Positions 41,271 to 50,528 are shown, counted from the stretch's first letter. The stretch is 53,489 nt of DNA from Clostridia bacterium (GCA_026416815.1 JAOAEJ010000066.1:1-53489); one strand, 5' to 3'. The notes: generated by a model from the letters alone, not told the origin. Numbers and translations: made by a program.

Positions 41271-41562
41271 CGCAAGATTATTTCGATTATGTCTATAACT
41301 ACCACCATACATGATGGAGAGTTCTCCGTAAACCTTACCTCAGTTTCGTAGTGGCAGTGTCCATTTTTTCACTGCTTCAAAGGTAGCCAGGTAAAAGGCT
41401 TTCAATAAAGCGGTATCACTCGGGAAGGCGCTTCTTTTGCTGTTCAAACGTCGATAGGTGCTGTGCAGGCGTTCAATCGCATTAGTCATGATCATTGATG
41501 TTTCTTGAAGGAATTCCGAGCTTTCTAAGATGTTCATCTAAAAGGCTCATGTTTAATAAACC
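41271..41562 (-). pseudogene. IS256-family transposase C-terminal remnant
   Basis: On the minus strand the fragments SLLDEHLRKLGIPSRNI, then (after a frameshift near 41475) MTNAIERLHSTYRRLNSKR, FPSDTALLKAFYL, KKWTLPLRN, a stop where the family has Trp (TGA for TGG), and GKVYGELSIMYG follow the C-terminal end of IS256-type transposases. At least one frameshift and one nonsense change are present, and the front two thirds and both inverted ends are gone. It separates the CotJC remnant from the FMN-binding gene. Confidence 0.8.
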
Positions 41563-41568
41563 CAGTGA

Positions 41569-42438
41569 CTAGTGTCTTCTCCTAGGGAAGTCATCTGAGG
41601 GGCCTTCGCTTTGGGAAAAGCGTCCGTGCCTTCCGGAATTCTGAGGCAGTTCCTGGTTTTGAGGTAGTTCACCGCTAATTAGTGCTTGAGAAAGTGCATT
41701 GTTAACAGCGTTAATAATACCTACCGAGGTAAAGGTAGCACCGGATATTGTATCGACTTCAGTACTCTGGGCAACAATTATTTCCTGTGGGATTATTTGT
41801 ATTGGTCTGGCGTAAAAGCGTGAATTTACTTCATTATGCTCTGTAACCTGTATACTGATTATTTGGTTATCCTTAATCTCTACACTTACTTTCAAGCCGG
41901 GTCTAAAGCCGTCAGCTTCGCCAGTGAACACACCATCCTTAAATTGTCTCCCTTGAAGATTACTATCCAATCCTGATATTGAAGATGGTTCGATTTGTGT
42001 AGTGGTAGTATTTGGGGAATTCTGTTGCAATAATAGCTTGTGTACTTGTATACCTCCAACATCTATCACATGCCATACTATGGTACCGATAAACACTACT
42101 GTTAAAAGCCGATGGTAAAACATCCAGCCTTTTGACTTGCCGACATATTTTCTTACCATCCAATTAATGCCTAAAAGAATAGATACTACCCAAGCAATAG
42201 TTCCTAAATTAAAACTCCATACCTTTTGTGTTGAAAACAACCCATGGATAAACCCGGTTAGTACCAGCAGCATTCCCATATACTTATGGTGCTTGCGTAA
42301 ACCCCTGTTAATCTTCCCGAACAGTTCGCCGAGCTTTCCCTTGTTTCGGGAGGCGATACGTAATACATATATTATACTTAAAAAGAATGCCAGAATGACT
42401 GAAATCCAGGCAAATCCCATATTGATCAATAGACTCAT
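41569..42438 (-). CDS. Membrane protein fused to an FMN-binding domain (redox)
   Basis: ATG 42438 is preferred: AGAAGG is eight bases upstream, while the GTG at 42447 lies within three bases of it. The 289-residue protein has about five hydrophobic segments (1-150), with histidines at helix ends (KHHKYMG, GFIHG, FYHRL, WHVIDVGG) suggesting heme b. An FMN_bind domain follows (about 165-255; DGVFTGEADG, DTISGATFTS). The tail is rich in Gln, Pro and Arg. It is the fused counterpart of the two genes at 37838 and 38271. It probably carries electrons across the membrane to a surface-exposed flavin. Confidence 0.87.
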   Translation of the reverse strand: MSLLINMGFAWISVILAFFLSIIYVLRIASRNKGKLGELFGKINRGLRKHHKYMGMLLVLTGFIHGLFSTQKVWSFNLGTIAWVVSILLGINWMVRKYVGKSKGWMFYHRLLTVVFIGTIVWHVIDVGGIQVHKLLLQQNSPNTTTTQIEPSSISGLDSNLQGRQFKDGVFTGEADGFRPGLKVSVEIKDNQIISIQVTEHNEVNSRFYARPIQIIPQEIIVAQSTEVDTISGATFTSVGIINAVNNALSQALISGELPQNQELPQNSGRHGRFSQSEGPSDDFPRRRH

Positions 42439-42452
42439 AACATACACCTTCT

Positions 42453-42719
42453 TTAATGAATTTGCGATATTTCTATAGGCTTACTCGCAAAAACAAATTT
42501 ACGTTGTGACCAAAAACTGAATAAATATAAAGTGATTTCTGTAAACAGCTTGGAGAAAACTAATGGGATACCTAGCACTATATTAAATACATGCATTAAT
42601 CCATAATTCAGCACTAGGATAATTGCAGCAAGATTATGGCAATAAGTTTTATTTTCTTGGTTTTCGTATTTAGCATAATTATCAACTCGCTTATATTTTA
42701 TTTGGATACTAAAGTCCAT
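42453..42719 (-). pseudogene. GtrA-family membrane protein fragment
   Basis: About 55 residues (YGLMHVFNIVLGIPLVFSKL, then LFSFWSQRKFVF) match the last two membrane segments and C-terminal signature of GtrA-like flippase proteins, which are about 130 residues long. The N-terminal half does not match, and ATG 42719 has no ribosome binding site. It is read as a 5'-truncated remnant. Confidence 0.6.
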
Positions 42720-42761
42720 GTGGTTTAATGGCTAATATGGGGGAGAATGAGGTGTATTAAT

Positions 42762-42867
42762 TATAGATAACCAAACTTAAAAGTGATTTTTTCCAGCTAG
42801 GAAACCACCACTTATCACAGGTGTTTTCCTAGCTGGAAATCACTAAGTTTAACTTTGGTTATCTATA
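42762..42867 (-). repeat. 106-bp palindromic element, copy C
   Basis: TATAGATAACCAAACTTAAA to TTTAACTTTGGTTATCTATA with core CCAGCTAGGAAACC / GGTGTTTTCCTAGCTGG. Its core reads as the reverse complement of copy B, so it is inserted in the opposite orientation. Confidence 0.92.
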
Positions 42868-42971
42868 CTTCAAAGGCTCCCTATAGCTATACTTTACAGC
42901 AGTATACTTAAATGAACCTTAAGCATATTAATATTAAAGATGATTTGTTTTGACCAGTTCTAATAAATAAA

Positions 42972-43168
42972 AAAGCACTACCTTAAACTGCATGTTTAAG
43001 ATAGCGCTTCAATAATCAAAGTAAGATAGGGTAATATGCTATTAGTACTACTTTGTTATTTACCTTAATTATGGTAAATTCTAAGCTTAATTTGCCGATG
43101 AAGAAATAGGCAACATCGTTTTTTAGTTGTTATTTTTTCATCATAAATTCCAAAATAACAAAGTAGTA
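42972..43168. terminator. Hairpin and large inverted repeat after the sensor kinase
   Basis: AAGCACTACCTTAAAC pairs with GTTTAAGATAGCGCTT (42973-43009). In addition TACTACTTTGTTATTT (43046-43061) is a perfect inverted copy of 43153-43168, directly next to the kinase stop codon, with a smaller hairpin (TTTACC/GGTAAA) inside. Together they probably end the minus-strand two-component transcript. No gene lies in this gap. Confidence 0.6.
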
Positions 43169-44440
43169 TTAGTCTGAGACAAGTGGGAGCTCAACAATAA
43201 AAGTGGTACTTTCATTAATTACACTTTTAGCATAAATTGTACCTTTATGCTGCTCAACGATTGCTTTTGCTATCGCTAATCCAAGACCATATCCTCCAAG
43301 CTTGCGTGTACGGGATTTATCGGTACGATAAAACCTGTCAAAAATCTTTTCAAGATGTTCTTCCGGGATTCCTTCACCGGTATTGGTTACAGATAATACG
43401 ATGTCATTATGGTGCTTTTTCAGGGATATATCAATAGCACCTTTGGTGTTTGTATACTTTATGGCATTATCTAAAAGTATCATTATAACCTGCCGGATTT
43501 GTTCATCATTGCCGTGAGTCATCAAGTCCGGTTCTATATCATAATTAAGTGAAATATTGTGCTCGAAGATTACTGCTTCCATTGTTAAAATGACATTTTC
43601 TACTGCTTCACTCAGATTGAATTTTGTAAAAATCATTTTAATATCGGAATAATCCATTTGGGTAAGGTAGAGAAGGTCATTTGTCAATTTTGTCATTCTT
43701 TCCGATTCCGATTTAATATAGTGGAGCCATTTTGACTGATTATCTATTGTGTCATTGCTGTTTGATAAAAGCACATCAACATTTGTGTTTATTACAGCAA
43801 GTGGGGTCTTAAGTTCATGGGAGGCATCGGCAATAAACTGCTTTTGTTTGTCGAAAGCTTCCTTGACCGGCTTTATAGACTTATTTGCAAAGAATCTGCT
43901 GATAAGAAAAATAAAAATTAGCATTACTAGCGCAACAGCTAAAAATGTATATATTAAATTAGTAAGAATTCCTTGCCGGGATGTTATGTCAAGAAATACA
44001 ATCCTGTAGCCGTCAAAAGCAGGGTTTACGATAAAAGCCCAGTGGTTTCCAGCCAGCTTGAAGGTTCCGGAGTCCTTATTTTTAGATACTGCTTCATTCT
44101 TGGCATTTTCATAAAATTCACTTTCCATATCAAATATGGATGAAATGTTTATGGTATTCCACTGCTTGTCTGTGATTAAAGTAAATGAGAGGGAACGTTC
44201 CGGTCGTGGATTAATATTATCCGACTGCCTGAGTCGGGGATTACCAAAATCAGATCTCGGCTCCCCAAAGTTTCCACCGGGCTTATGCGAAGATTCCGAT
44301 ATTTTACGCAGTTCCTTATCTATATCGGTACGTACGTTTTTATATGTTATCAAGTAAATAGATGCAAAAGCGATAAGCATCATAACTGAGATGGTAATGA
44401 GATTTAAAATGAGAAATCTATTTCTAAGCTTTGTAAACAT
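43169..44440 (-). CDS. Sensor histidine kinase (HisKA/HATPase, OmpR-partner type)
   Basis: The 423-residue protein has two membrane segments (about 10-32 and 160-180) enclosing an extracytoplasmic loop of about 125 residues rich in Pro, Arg, Asp and Asn. The phospho-His lies in ASHELKTPLAV (about 210). The ATPase has LLDNAIKYT, NTGEGIPEEH, FDRFYRTDKS and GYGLGLAIAKAIV. It overlaps the regulator gene by TAATG, so translation is coupled. The signal is unknown; no cell-envelope ligand domain is recognised. Confidence 0.95.
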   Translation of the reverse strand: MFTKLRNRFLILNLITISVMMLIAFASIYLITYKNVRTDIDKELRKISESSHKPGGNFGEPRSDFGNPRLRQSDNINPRPERSLSFTLITDKQWNTINISSIFDMESEFYENAKNEAVSKNKDSGTFKLAGNHWAFIVNPAFDGYRIVFLDITSRQGILTNLIYTFLAVALVMLIFIFLISRFFANKSIKPVKEAFDKQKQFIADASHELKTPLAVINTNVDVLLSNSNDTIDNQSKWLHYIKSESERMTKLTNDLLYLTQMDYSDIKMIFTKFNLSEAVENVILTMEAVIFEHNISLNYDIEPDLMTHGNDEQIRQVIMILLDNAIKYTNTKGAIDISLKKHHNDIVLSVTNTGEGIPEEHLEKIFDRFYRTDKSRTRKLGGYGLGLAIAKAIVEQHKGTIYAKSVINESTTFIVELPLVSD

Positions 44441-45117
44441 TATGCCTTCACCTCCAAAACATATCCGACCCCTCTTACTGTGTTTATTGATACAGATGAA
44501 TTCAGAAAAGCCAGTTTTTTTCTTAAAAAAGAAATATAGACCTCAACATTATTATGCTCAGCCTCGGAATCAAAGCCCCATAGCTTTTCAATAATCAGTT
44601 CTTTAGATGTAACAGCGTTTTTCCGTGTGATAAGAAGCTCCAATAATTCACTTTCCTTTAATATAAGTTTTATTTCTTTACTGACTGTCGATAATTTAAG
44701 GGTTGCTGTATTTAATTCGATATCTCCGAACTTTAAAGCATTATCAGGCAAGACCTCGCCCTTGCGCCGGGAGGCAGCTCGTATTCTTGCGAGTAATTCT
44801 TCTGTTGCAAAGGGCTTTGCCAGATAGTCATCTGCACCGCTGTCCAATCCTGTTACTTTATCGGAGATTTCTCCTTTTGCAGTAAGAAGAATTACCGGAG
44901 TCGATATACCTTCCTTTCTTATGTTTTTCAATATACTTATACCGTCCATTTTAGGCAGCATGATATCTAATAAAATCAGGTCATAAATACCGGTTAAGGC
45001 GTTATCCAGTCCGGCTTCTCCATCATGGGCTGCATCCACGGTATAATTATTTTTCCTTAATATTTGTACTAAAGCTTCCGCTAAATGAATTTCATCCTCA
45101 ACAACTAATATTCTCAT
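44440..45117 (-). CDS. OmpR/PhoB-family response regulator
   Basis: The 225-residue protein has a receiver with D-E-D near the N-terminus, phospho-acceptor Asp in LLDIMLPKMDG (about 51) and Lys in LAKPF. A winged-helix DNA-binding domain follows (about 130-225; ELLELLITRKNAVTSKELI, VEVYISFLRKKL). GGAGGT precedes the ATG. It is the first gene of the two-gene operon and partner of the kinase at 43169. The divergent chemoreceptor and VTC operon across the 475-base gap is a candidate target. Confidence 0.95.
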   Translation of the reverse strand: MRILVVEDEIHLAEALVQILRKNNYTVDAAHDGEAGLDNALTGIYDLILLDIMLPKMDGISILKNIRKEGISTPVILLTAKGEISDKVTGLDSGADDYLAKPFATEELLARIRAASRRKGEVLPDNALKFGDIELNTATLKLSTVSKEIKLILKESELLELLITRKNAVTSKELIIEKLWGFDSEAEHNNVEVYISFLRKKLAFLNSSVSINTVRGVGYVLEVKA

Positions 45118-45329
45118 TGGTATACCTCCCTGCTTTTAGCTAAATTTAATTATTTATTCATTTCAGGGTATGTTTTATCTATATATAACGCATTAAGAAT
45201 CTTACATTGTGCCGAGAAGACATCCAAAGCTCTTGGGGATGGCAGCGAAAGCAGAATGTAATAGATTTTTTGCGTTGTATCTTAATTCTATTATATCATG
45301 CCAAACCTTTAATCAACCTTAAAAAAGAC
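45118..45329. other. Divergent promoter region, left part
   Basis: This is the intergenic region between the divergent regulator and chemoreceptor genes. No gene or known riboswitch is recognised. The words GCATTAAGAATCTTACATTG and TCTTAATTCTATTATATCATG are AT-rich and promoter-like, but no paired consensus hexamers can be assigned. Confidence 0.35.
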
Positions 45330-45434
45330 TAAAGATAGTTTAGTTTGAATTTAGTGATTTCCAGCCAGGCAATGAGCTGTGGAAGTGCGATTTACCTAGC
45401 TGGATAAAATCACTTTCAATCTAAACTATCTATA
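45330..45434 (+). repeat. 106-bp palindromic element, copy D
   Basis: The core (TTAGTGATTTCCAG...CTGGATAAAATCACTTT) matches the family, but the outer arms differ on both sides together (AGATAGTTTAGTTTGAA facing TTCAATCTAAACTATCT). Pairing is therefore kept despite different sequence, the strongest case of covariation in the set. Confidence 0.88.
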
Positions 45435-45592
45435 TCTCTGAATAGCTAATTTTATAAAAGCTTTTAAGGTTTGTTTAAGGTTGAATGATTAGAATGAGTT
45501 TACAGGCAAAGCAACTGCTAAGTGAGTGCAAGATTTATAAAGTTGAAATTGAAAGTACCATGAACAAACTAAATTAATAAAGGAGAGTACAT

Positions 45593-46924
45593 ATGAAAAA
45601 GATTTCTACAAAAATTATTATCATGTCTCTGGTAAATTCCTTATTTGTAGCTGCAATCAATGTTGGTGCGTCAATTTTTATGAATAACAGCAGAGCCGAC
45701 CAAAGTGCTGCTAATACAGCTGCAAATGCTCCAATGCCGAGTGGCGGTATGCAATTCCTGCCCCCAACACCTGTACTGATAGGATTAGCCATTTCTTTAG
45801 TGTTTGGGGTTGTACTTTCCTACATTATAGGTAAATATATTTCACGCCCCATTCTCAAAGTAACTGAAATTACAAGAAAAACTTCGGAATTTGATTTGGT
45901 AGACGATCAGCTGCTTGAGGAACCATTGAAGTATAAGGATGAATCGGGCGCTATGGCAAGAGCACTTGGAGATACTAGAAAAGCGTTAAGAGAAATGGCA
46001 GTAAAGTTGCAAAATGTCACAGCAACGGTAGCGTCGCATTCCGACAACCTGACTCAAATCACCGATGAAAATGTAAGGACAATTACCCAAGTAGTGTCTA
46101 CAATTAATGAAATAGCAGCAGGAAACAGCAGTCAAGCCCGGATGATTAACGACATCAATACAACATTATTAGAAGCTGTGAATCTGATTGATAATATTAC
46201 CGAGGAAGCTTCAAAGGGTGCAGGGAATGCAGTTCAATCTCTTGATTCCATCACAGAGGGGCAAAATGCCGTTGATATACAGGCTAGGAGGATGGAGGAG
46301 AATCTCGCCATATCCTACGAAGCCAATAAATCAATAAATGAACTTAGCAAAATGATAGACCAAGTAGCAGGCATAGTTAATGTTATTACTTCTATAGCAA
46401 ATCAAACGAACTTATTGGCATTAAATGCAGCAATTGAGGCAGCTAGAGCAGGTGAAAGCGGTAAGGGCTTTGCCGTTGTTGCAGAGGAAATCAGAAATCT
46501 GGCGGAAGAATCATCTAAATCCGCAAAGAAAATTACAGAGATTATAAATAGCACAAAAGAAAAGGCCGGCTTGGCAGTATCAAGTATTAGTAAGGCAGGT
46601 ACGCTGGTTGATGACCAGAAGGAGGCACTTAAAGTAACTCAGGAGGCCTTTGATAAAATCAAAACCACATACAAGCAGATTGTAAATAGCTTTCAGCATA
46701 CTGCAGCAGCTATGAAAACTATTAATGAAAAGTCAAAGGGCATATTTGTCCAAACCCAGGATATGGCTGCGATAGCACAAGAATCTGCTGCCAGCACCGA
46801 AGAGATATCTGCCGCTGGACAGGAACAACTGGCGTCAATAGAAATGGTAGCACAATCCTCCAGAGATTTGTACCTATTGGCCGGTGAACTGAATGCTGAA
46901 ATCAATAAATTTAAGGTCCAATAG
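45593..46924 (+). CDS. Methyl-accepting chemotaxis protein with a minimal extracellular loop
   Basis: The 443-residue receptor has two membrane segments (about 8-28 and 62-84). The outer loop between them is only about 33 residues ([18 protein letters not shown]...), so there is no room for a ligand domain. A HAMP-like linker and full signalling domain follow, with the conserved tip ([34 protein letters not shown]). AAAGGAGAG precedes the ATG. It heads the VTC/DUF4956/beta-helix group and stands opposite the OmpR pair. It may sense membrane state or a partner protein. Confidence 0.93.
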   Translation: MKKISTKIIIMSLVNSLFVAAINVGASIFMNNSRADQSAANTAANAPMPSGGMQFLPPTPVLIGLAISLVFGVVLSYIIGKYISRPILKVTEITRKTSEFDLVDDQLLEEPLKYKDESGAMARALGDTRKALREMAVKLQNVTATVASHSDNLTQITDENVRTITQVVSTINEIAAGNSSQARMINDINTTLLEAVNLIDNITEEASKGAGNAVQSLDSITEGQNAVDIQARRMEENLAISYEANKSINELSKMIDQVAGIVNVITSIANQTNLLALNAAIEAARAGESGKGFAVVAEEIRNLAEESSKSAKKITEIINSTKEKAGLAVSSISKAGTLVDDQKEALKVTQEAFDKIKTTYKQIVNSFQHTAAAMKTINEKSKGIFVQTQDMAAIAQESAASTEEISAAGQEQLASIEMVAQSSRDLYLLAGELNAEINKFKVQ

Positions 46925-47071
46925 GAATTCTTAATTCTCTAAGAATGATAGAGGAAAAGTGTACAAAAAAGTTTTGGTTTTAAGATTTATTTAAGGTTTA
47001 ATCTGTAAAATGAAAATATACCGAGTGAACACAAAATTACAGCAAAATGTTCTGACGAAAGGAGCTTGATT

Positions 47072-47860
47072 ATGGCTATAGAAGTCTTCAACAGACACGA
47101 AAGCAAGTTTTTGATTGATAATGATACTTACAACAATATTCAAGATAAGCTGCGAGAATTTATGGAACTTGATGAATATAACAAAACCCATGAGTTATAT
47201 ACAATAAGCAATATTTATTATGATACAAAGGATAATAATTTGATAAGAAATTCTCTGGCAAAACCTGAATACAAGGAAAAACTCCGCCTTAGAGCATATG
47301 GAGTTCCCCAGAATGATTCCAAAGTATATTTGGAGATAAAGAAAAAGTTTTGCGGAATGGTGAATAAAAGAAGGACAACATTAAAGCTGAAGGAAGCATA
47401 TGACTTTGTCAGTAGTGGAAGGAAGCCTGAATTCAAGGGCTATATGAACAAACAGGTAATAAATGAAATTGAATACATTCTAAAACTATATGATCTGGAG
47501 CCAAAGCTTTACCTTGCGTATGATAGGAAAGCACTGTTCAGTAGGGAAAACCGCAGTTTGAGAATTACTTTTGATACTAACATCAGGACAAGAAGAGAGG
47601 AACTGAATCTGGAAAAAGGTGATTATGGTGAAGCTTTGCTTGATAGTGGACAATGGCTTATGGAAATTAAGGCAGAGAAGAGTATACCGCTATGGCTGTC
47701 AAAGTTGCTGTCGGAACACAAAATCTTCAGAACGAGTTTTTCTAAATACGGACGAGAATATCAGAAATTCCTGAATAGCAGACATGAGATGAAGGGAGAG
47801 AGCAGCATATGTTTGAATCATTTTTTGGTACAACCGCAGCTGATACCACAATATCTTTAA
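47072..47860 (+). CDS. VTC-domain protein (polyphosphate polymerase type)
   Basis: ATG 47072 follows AAAGGAG; an in-frame TTG at 47066 is less likely. The 262-residue protein is a VTC/CYTH-like tunnel domain. Recognisable parts are RHESKFLID at the N-terminus, SNIYYDTKDN, KLRLRAYG, YLEIKKK, KRRTTLKL, LYLAYDRKA, LRITFDTNI and LMEIKAEKSIP. The charged Lys/Arg/Glu residues line the NTP and polyphosphate tunnel in family members. It overlaps the DUF4956 gene by 52 bases, so the two are translated together. VTC plus DUF4956 neighbours recur in bacteria, often with CotH or beta-helix proteins, suggesting a membrane-linked synthesis or surface system. Confidence 0.9.
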   Translation: MAIEVFNRHESKFLIDNDTYNNIQDKLREFMELDEYNKTHELYTISNIYYDTKDNNLIRNSLAKPEYKEKLRLRAYGVPQNDSKVYLEIKKKFCGMVNKRRTTLKLKEAYDFVSSGRKPEFKGYMNKQVINEIEYILKLYDLEPKLYLAYDRKALFSRENRSLRITFDTNIRTRREELNLEKGDYGEALLDSGQWLMEIKAEKSIPLWLSKLLSEHKIFRTSFSKYGREYQKFLNSRHEMKGESSICLNHFLVQPQLIPQYL

Positions 47861-48495
47861 CAAATGCATTGTTGACAATCATCATATCCTTTTTATTAGG
47901 TGGAATCATAAGCATAACTTACATGAAAACAAGCAAAAGAAACGGATACTCCCAGAATTTTGCCCTAACGCTGGTAATGACTCCTTCGGTAATTGCCATT
48001 ATCATACTATTGATCGGGAGTAATATTGCAAGGGCATTCAGCCTTGCAGGAGCATTTTCAATCATTAAATTCAGAAGTGCGCCTGGTGATCCCAAGGATA
48101 TTGCTTATGTACTTTTTAGTATGGCAGCCGGGCTTGCCTGTGGAGCTGGATTTTATGGATATGCAGTTTTGTTTACGGTGATTCTGTGCTTACTGATGTT
48201 TATGCTTAATCTATTGAACTTTGGTGCAAAAAAGACCTCCCAGAAATTGCTTAAAATTATAATACCGGAAGATTTGGATTATGAGGGTGCTTTTGATGAT
48301 ATATTTTCAAAATTTACTACCGGTTGTGAACTAAAAAAAGTTAGAACGACAGATTTAGGCAGTCTCTACGAATTGGTATACATGGTGACAATGGAGAATA
48401 AAACAAGTCAAAAAGAATTCTTAGATGCGCTCCGATGCAGGAATGGAAATCTGAATATTACATTATCAATGAGTGCAGAGTCCTCAGAATATTAG
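47809..48495 (+). CDS. DUF4956 membrane protein
   Basis: The 228-residue protein has four hydrophobic segments (about 15-145), the conserved loop AFSIIKFRSAPGDPKDIAYV between them, and a soluble C-terminal domain (about 150-228) of ferredoxin-like appearance. This layout is typical of DUF4956, whose function is not established. It overlaps the VTC gene by 52 bases, with GGGAG inside that gene as ribosome site. It is followed 43 bases later by the beta-helix lipoprotein. It may anchor or regulate the VTC enzyme at the membrane. Confidence 0.9.
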   Translation: MFESFFGTTAADTTISLTNALLTIIISFLLGGIISITYMKTSKRNGYSQNFALTLVMTPSVIAIIILLIGSNIARAFSLAGAFSIIKFRSAPGDPKDIAYVLFSMAAGLACGAGFYGYAVLFTVILCLLMFMLNLLNFGAKKTSQKLLKIIIPEDLDYEGAFDDIFSKFTTGCELKKVRTTDLGSLYELVYMVTMENKTSQKEFLDALRCRNGNLNITLSMSAESSEY

Positions 48496-48538
48496 CATTA
48501 AGAATATAAAGTATTAAAGATTAAAAGGAGATGGTTTT

Positions 48539-50488
48539 ATGAATAAGAGATTTAACCGCTTTAAAACGTTATCAGTAGTTTTATGTATGCTTATTTTGGC
48601 TTCCTGCACTAATTCTGCAACAAATACAGGTACAGGGTCACAAACCGCAAGCAGCGTATCAAGTGAAAATAGCAGCAAAAACGCAATAAAGATTACAAGC
48701 AATATGCTTACCTACGACAAAGATGACTATTACAGTGAATGGAAAAGCCAGAATCCAAACTATATCAAGCTGAATGGGACCGGTGCAAGCTTAACTGGCT
48801 CAGGTGCAACAGTAAACGGCAGTAAAGTTACAATAACAGCAGCAGGAGTGTATGCCATAAGCGGCAAATTGGATAACGGCCAGATTATTGTGGATGTGAA
48901 AGATAAAGGAGTTGTAAGGCTGATTTTAAATGGAGTAGAAATAAATTGTACCGATAATGCACCGATCTATGTTAAGAATGCAGGAAAAACCATCGTTTCC
49001 TTACAAGAAGGAACGCAGAATACAATAACAGATGGCAGCAAATACGTTTTATCTGACTCGACCTCTGACGAGCCTAGTGCGGCAATCTTCAGCAAAGATA
49101 ATCTTACCGTAAATGGAGCCGGCAAATTGATTGTTCGTGCAAGCTACAAAGATGGAATTGCGAGCAAAGATGATATGAAAATTACTGGAGGCAGCATTAA
49201 CATTACTTCTGTTGACGATGGATTAGTTGGACGGGACATGGTGCTGGTTAAGGAAGGAAACATAAGCATTGAGGCAGGTGGAGATGGGGTTAAAGCGACA
49301 AATGATACCGATACTTCAAAAGGCTTTGTAGCTCTTGAAGGAGGTGCCTTTAATATAAAAACAGGTACAGACGGAATTCAGGCAGAGACCTCTGTACTTA
49401 TAACTGGTGGGAAATTTACTATTACTACTGGTGGTGGCAGTGCAAATGCTCCTGTGAAAGTGAGTGACATGGGACGAAGGCCAATGGATGATAATACTAC
49501 TGCTTCAACAACAAATGAAGCTGAAAAGGAAAGTAAGAAAGCTATTAAAGCCACTTCAGATATTACTATCAGCGGAGGTACAATTAGTATTGATTCTTTC
49601 GACGATGCGGTACACAGCAACAACAGCGTTAATATAACAGGTGGCGATATATCAATCACTTCGGGGGATGATGGTATACATGCGGATTCATCTATAGCAA
49701 TAAAGGATGGAAAAATCAATATTACAAAAAGTTATGAAGGAATAGAGAGTACAAATATTCACATGTCAGGTGGGGAAACTCATGTTGTCTCCAGTGATGA
49801 CGGTGTTAATGTTTCAGGAGGAAACGACGGATCATCTGTTAATGGGCGTCCGGGGCAAAATGATTTCAGTGCTGCGGAAAACAGCAATCTTGTGATAAGT
49901 GGCGGATATATCTCAGTAGATTCTTCAGGCGACGGCTTGGATTCTAACGGATCAATTATTATGACGGATGGCACAGCGGTGGTAAATGGACCGACGGCCA
50001 ACAACAACGCTGCTCTAGATTATAACGGTACATTTGAAATGAGCGGAGGATTTCTAATCGCTGCAGGGAGTGCAGGAATGTCGGAGGCACCTTCCGAAAA
50101 ATCAACCCAGTACTCAATCAATATGTATTATACAAATATGCAGCAGGCAGGTACTCTGGTTAATTTGAAAGATAGTAACGGTAATACAGTGGCAACATTT
50201 GCACCGAAAAAGGAATATCAATCGGTCGTTATTTCCTCACCGGCACTGAAAAAGGAGGCAACATATACTCTCAATACTGGAGGTACATCAACAGGAAGTG
50301 CAACAGATGGGCTTTATAACGGTGGAGTATATCAGGGAGGAACAAAAGTTGTTGATTTTACCATTGCTAACTCAGTAACATGGCTCTCTGAAACAGGTGT
50401 GACAGCTAAAAAAAGCTTTAATCCGGGAGGTCCGAACGATCGAGGATTTGGTGGAAAAGGAGGGCGACCAGATAGAGCAATGCCATAA
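48539..50488 (+). CDS. Beta-helix lipoprotein of the Cthe_2159 type (carbohydrate-binding domain)
   Basis: The 649-residue product has a lipoprotein signal (LILASC, Cys22). Repeated short beta-strand turns with GGS/GGD and SVDDGL/SGDDGIHAD ladders (about 150-500) are typical of the right-handed parallel beta-helix of the Cthe_2159 family, known to bind acidic polysaccharide and cellulose. The aspartate pairs at turns would bind calcium. The tail is rich in Gly, Arg and Pro. AAAGGAG sets the start. It belongs to the VTC/DUF4956 operon, so it is likely the exported surface component. Confidence 0.9.
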   Translation: MNKRFNRFKTLSVVLCMLILASCTNSATNTGTGSQTASSVSSENSSKNAIKITSNMLTYDKDDYYSEWKSQNPNYIKLNGTGASLTGSGATVNGSKVTITAAGVYAISGKLDNGQIIVDVKDKGVVRLILNGVEINCTDNAPIYVKNAGKTIVSLQEGTQNTITDGSKYVLSDSTSDEPSAAIFSKDNLTVNGAGKLIVRASYKDGIASKDDMKITGGSINITSVDDGLVGRDMVLVKEGNISIEAGGDGVKATNDTDTSKGFVALEGGAFNIKTGTDGIQAETSVLITGGKFTITTGGGSANAPVKVSDMGRRPMDDNTTASTTNEAEKESKKAIKATSDITISGGTISIDSFDDAVHSNNSVNITGGDISITSGDDGIHADSSIAIKDGKINITKSYEGIESTNIHMSGGETHVVSSDDGVNVSGGNDGSSVNGRPGQNDFSAAENSNLVISGGYISVDSSGDGLDSNGSIIMTDGTAVVNGPTANNNAALDYNGTFEMSGGFLIAAGSAGMSEAPSEKSTQYSINMYYTNMQQAGTLVNLKDSNGNTVATFAPKKEYQSVVISSPALKKEATYTLNTGGTSTGSATDGLYNGGVYQGGTKVVDFTIANSVTWLSETGVTAKKSFNPGGPNDRGFGGKGGRPDRAMP

Positions 50489-50505
50489 AGCTTAAAGCTG
50501 GAGTT

Positions 50506-50528
50506 GCAGGAGGGAATAGCCCTCCTGC
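50506..50528 (+). terminator. Hairpin after the beta-helix gene
   Basis: GCAGGAGGG pairs perfectly with CCCTCCTGC around AATAG, 17 bases after the stop. There is no T-run, so termination may be partial. Confidence 0.65.

Noticed and set aside
41569..42438. Rnf/Nqr complex subunit
   Set aside because: The FMN-binding motif is shared, but no other Rnf or Nqr subunit gene is nearby and the membrane part has heme-type histidines instead.
45180..45290. Possible riboswitch before the chemoreceptor/regulator genes
   Set aside because: No consensus of c-di-GMP, purine, TPP, SAM or other classes known to me is visible, and no terminator-antiterminator pair is seen.
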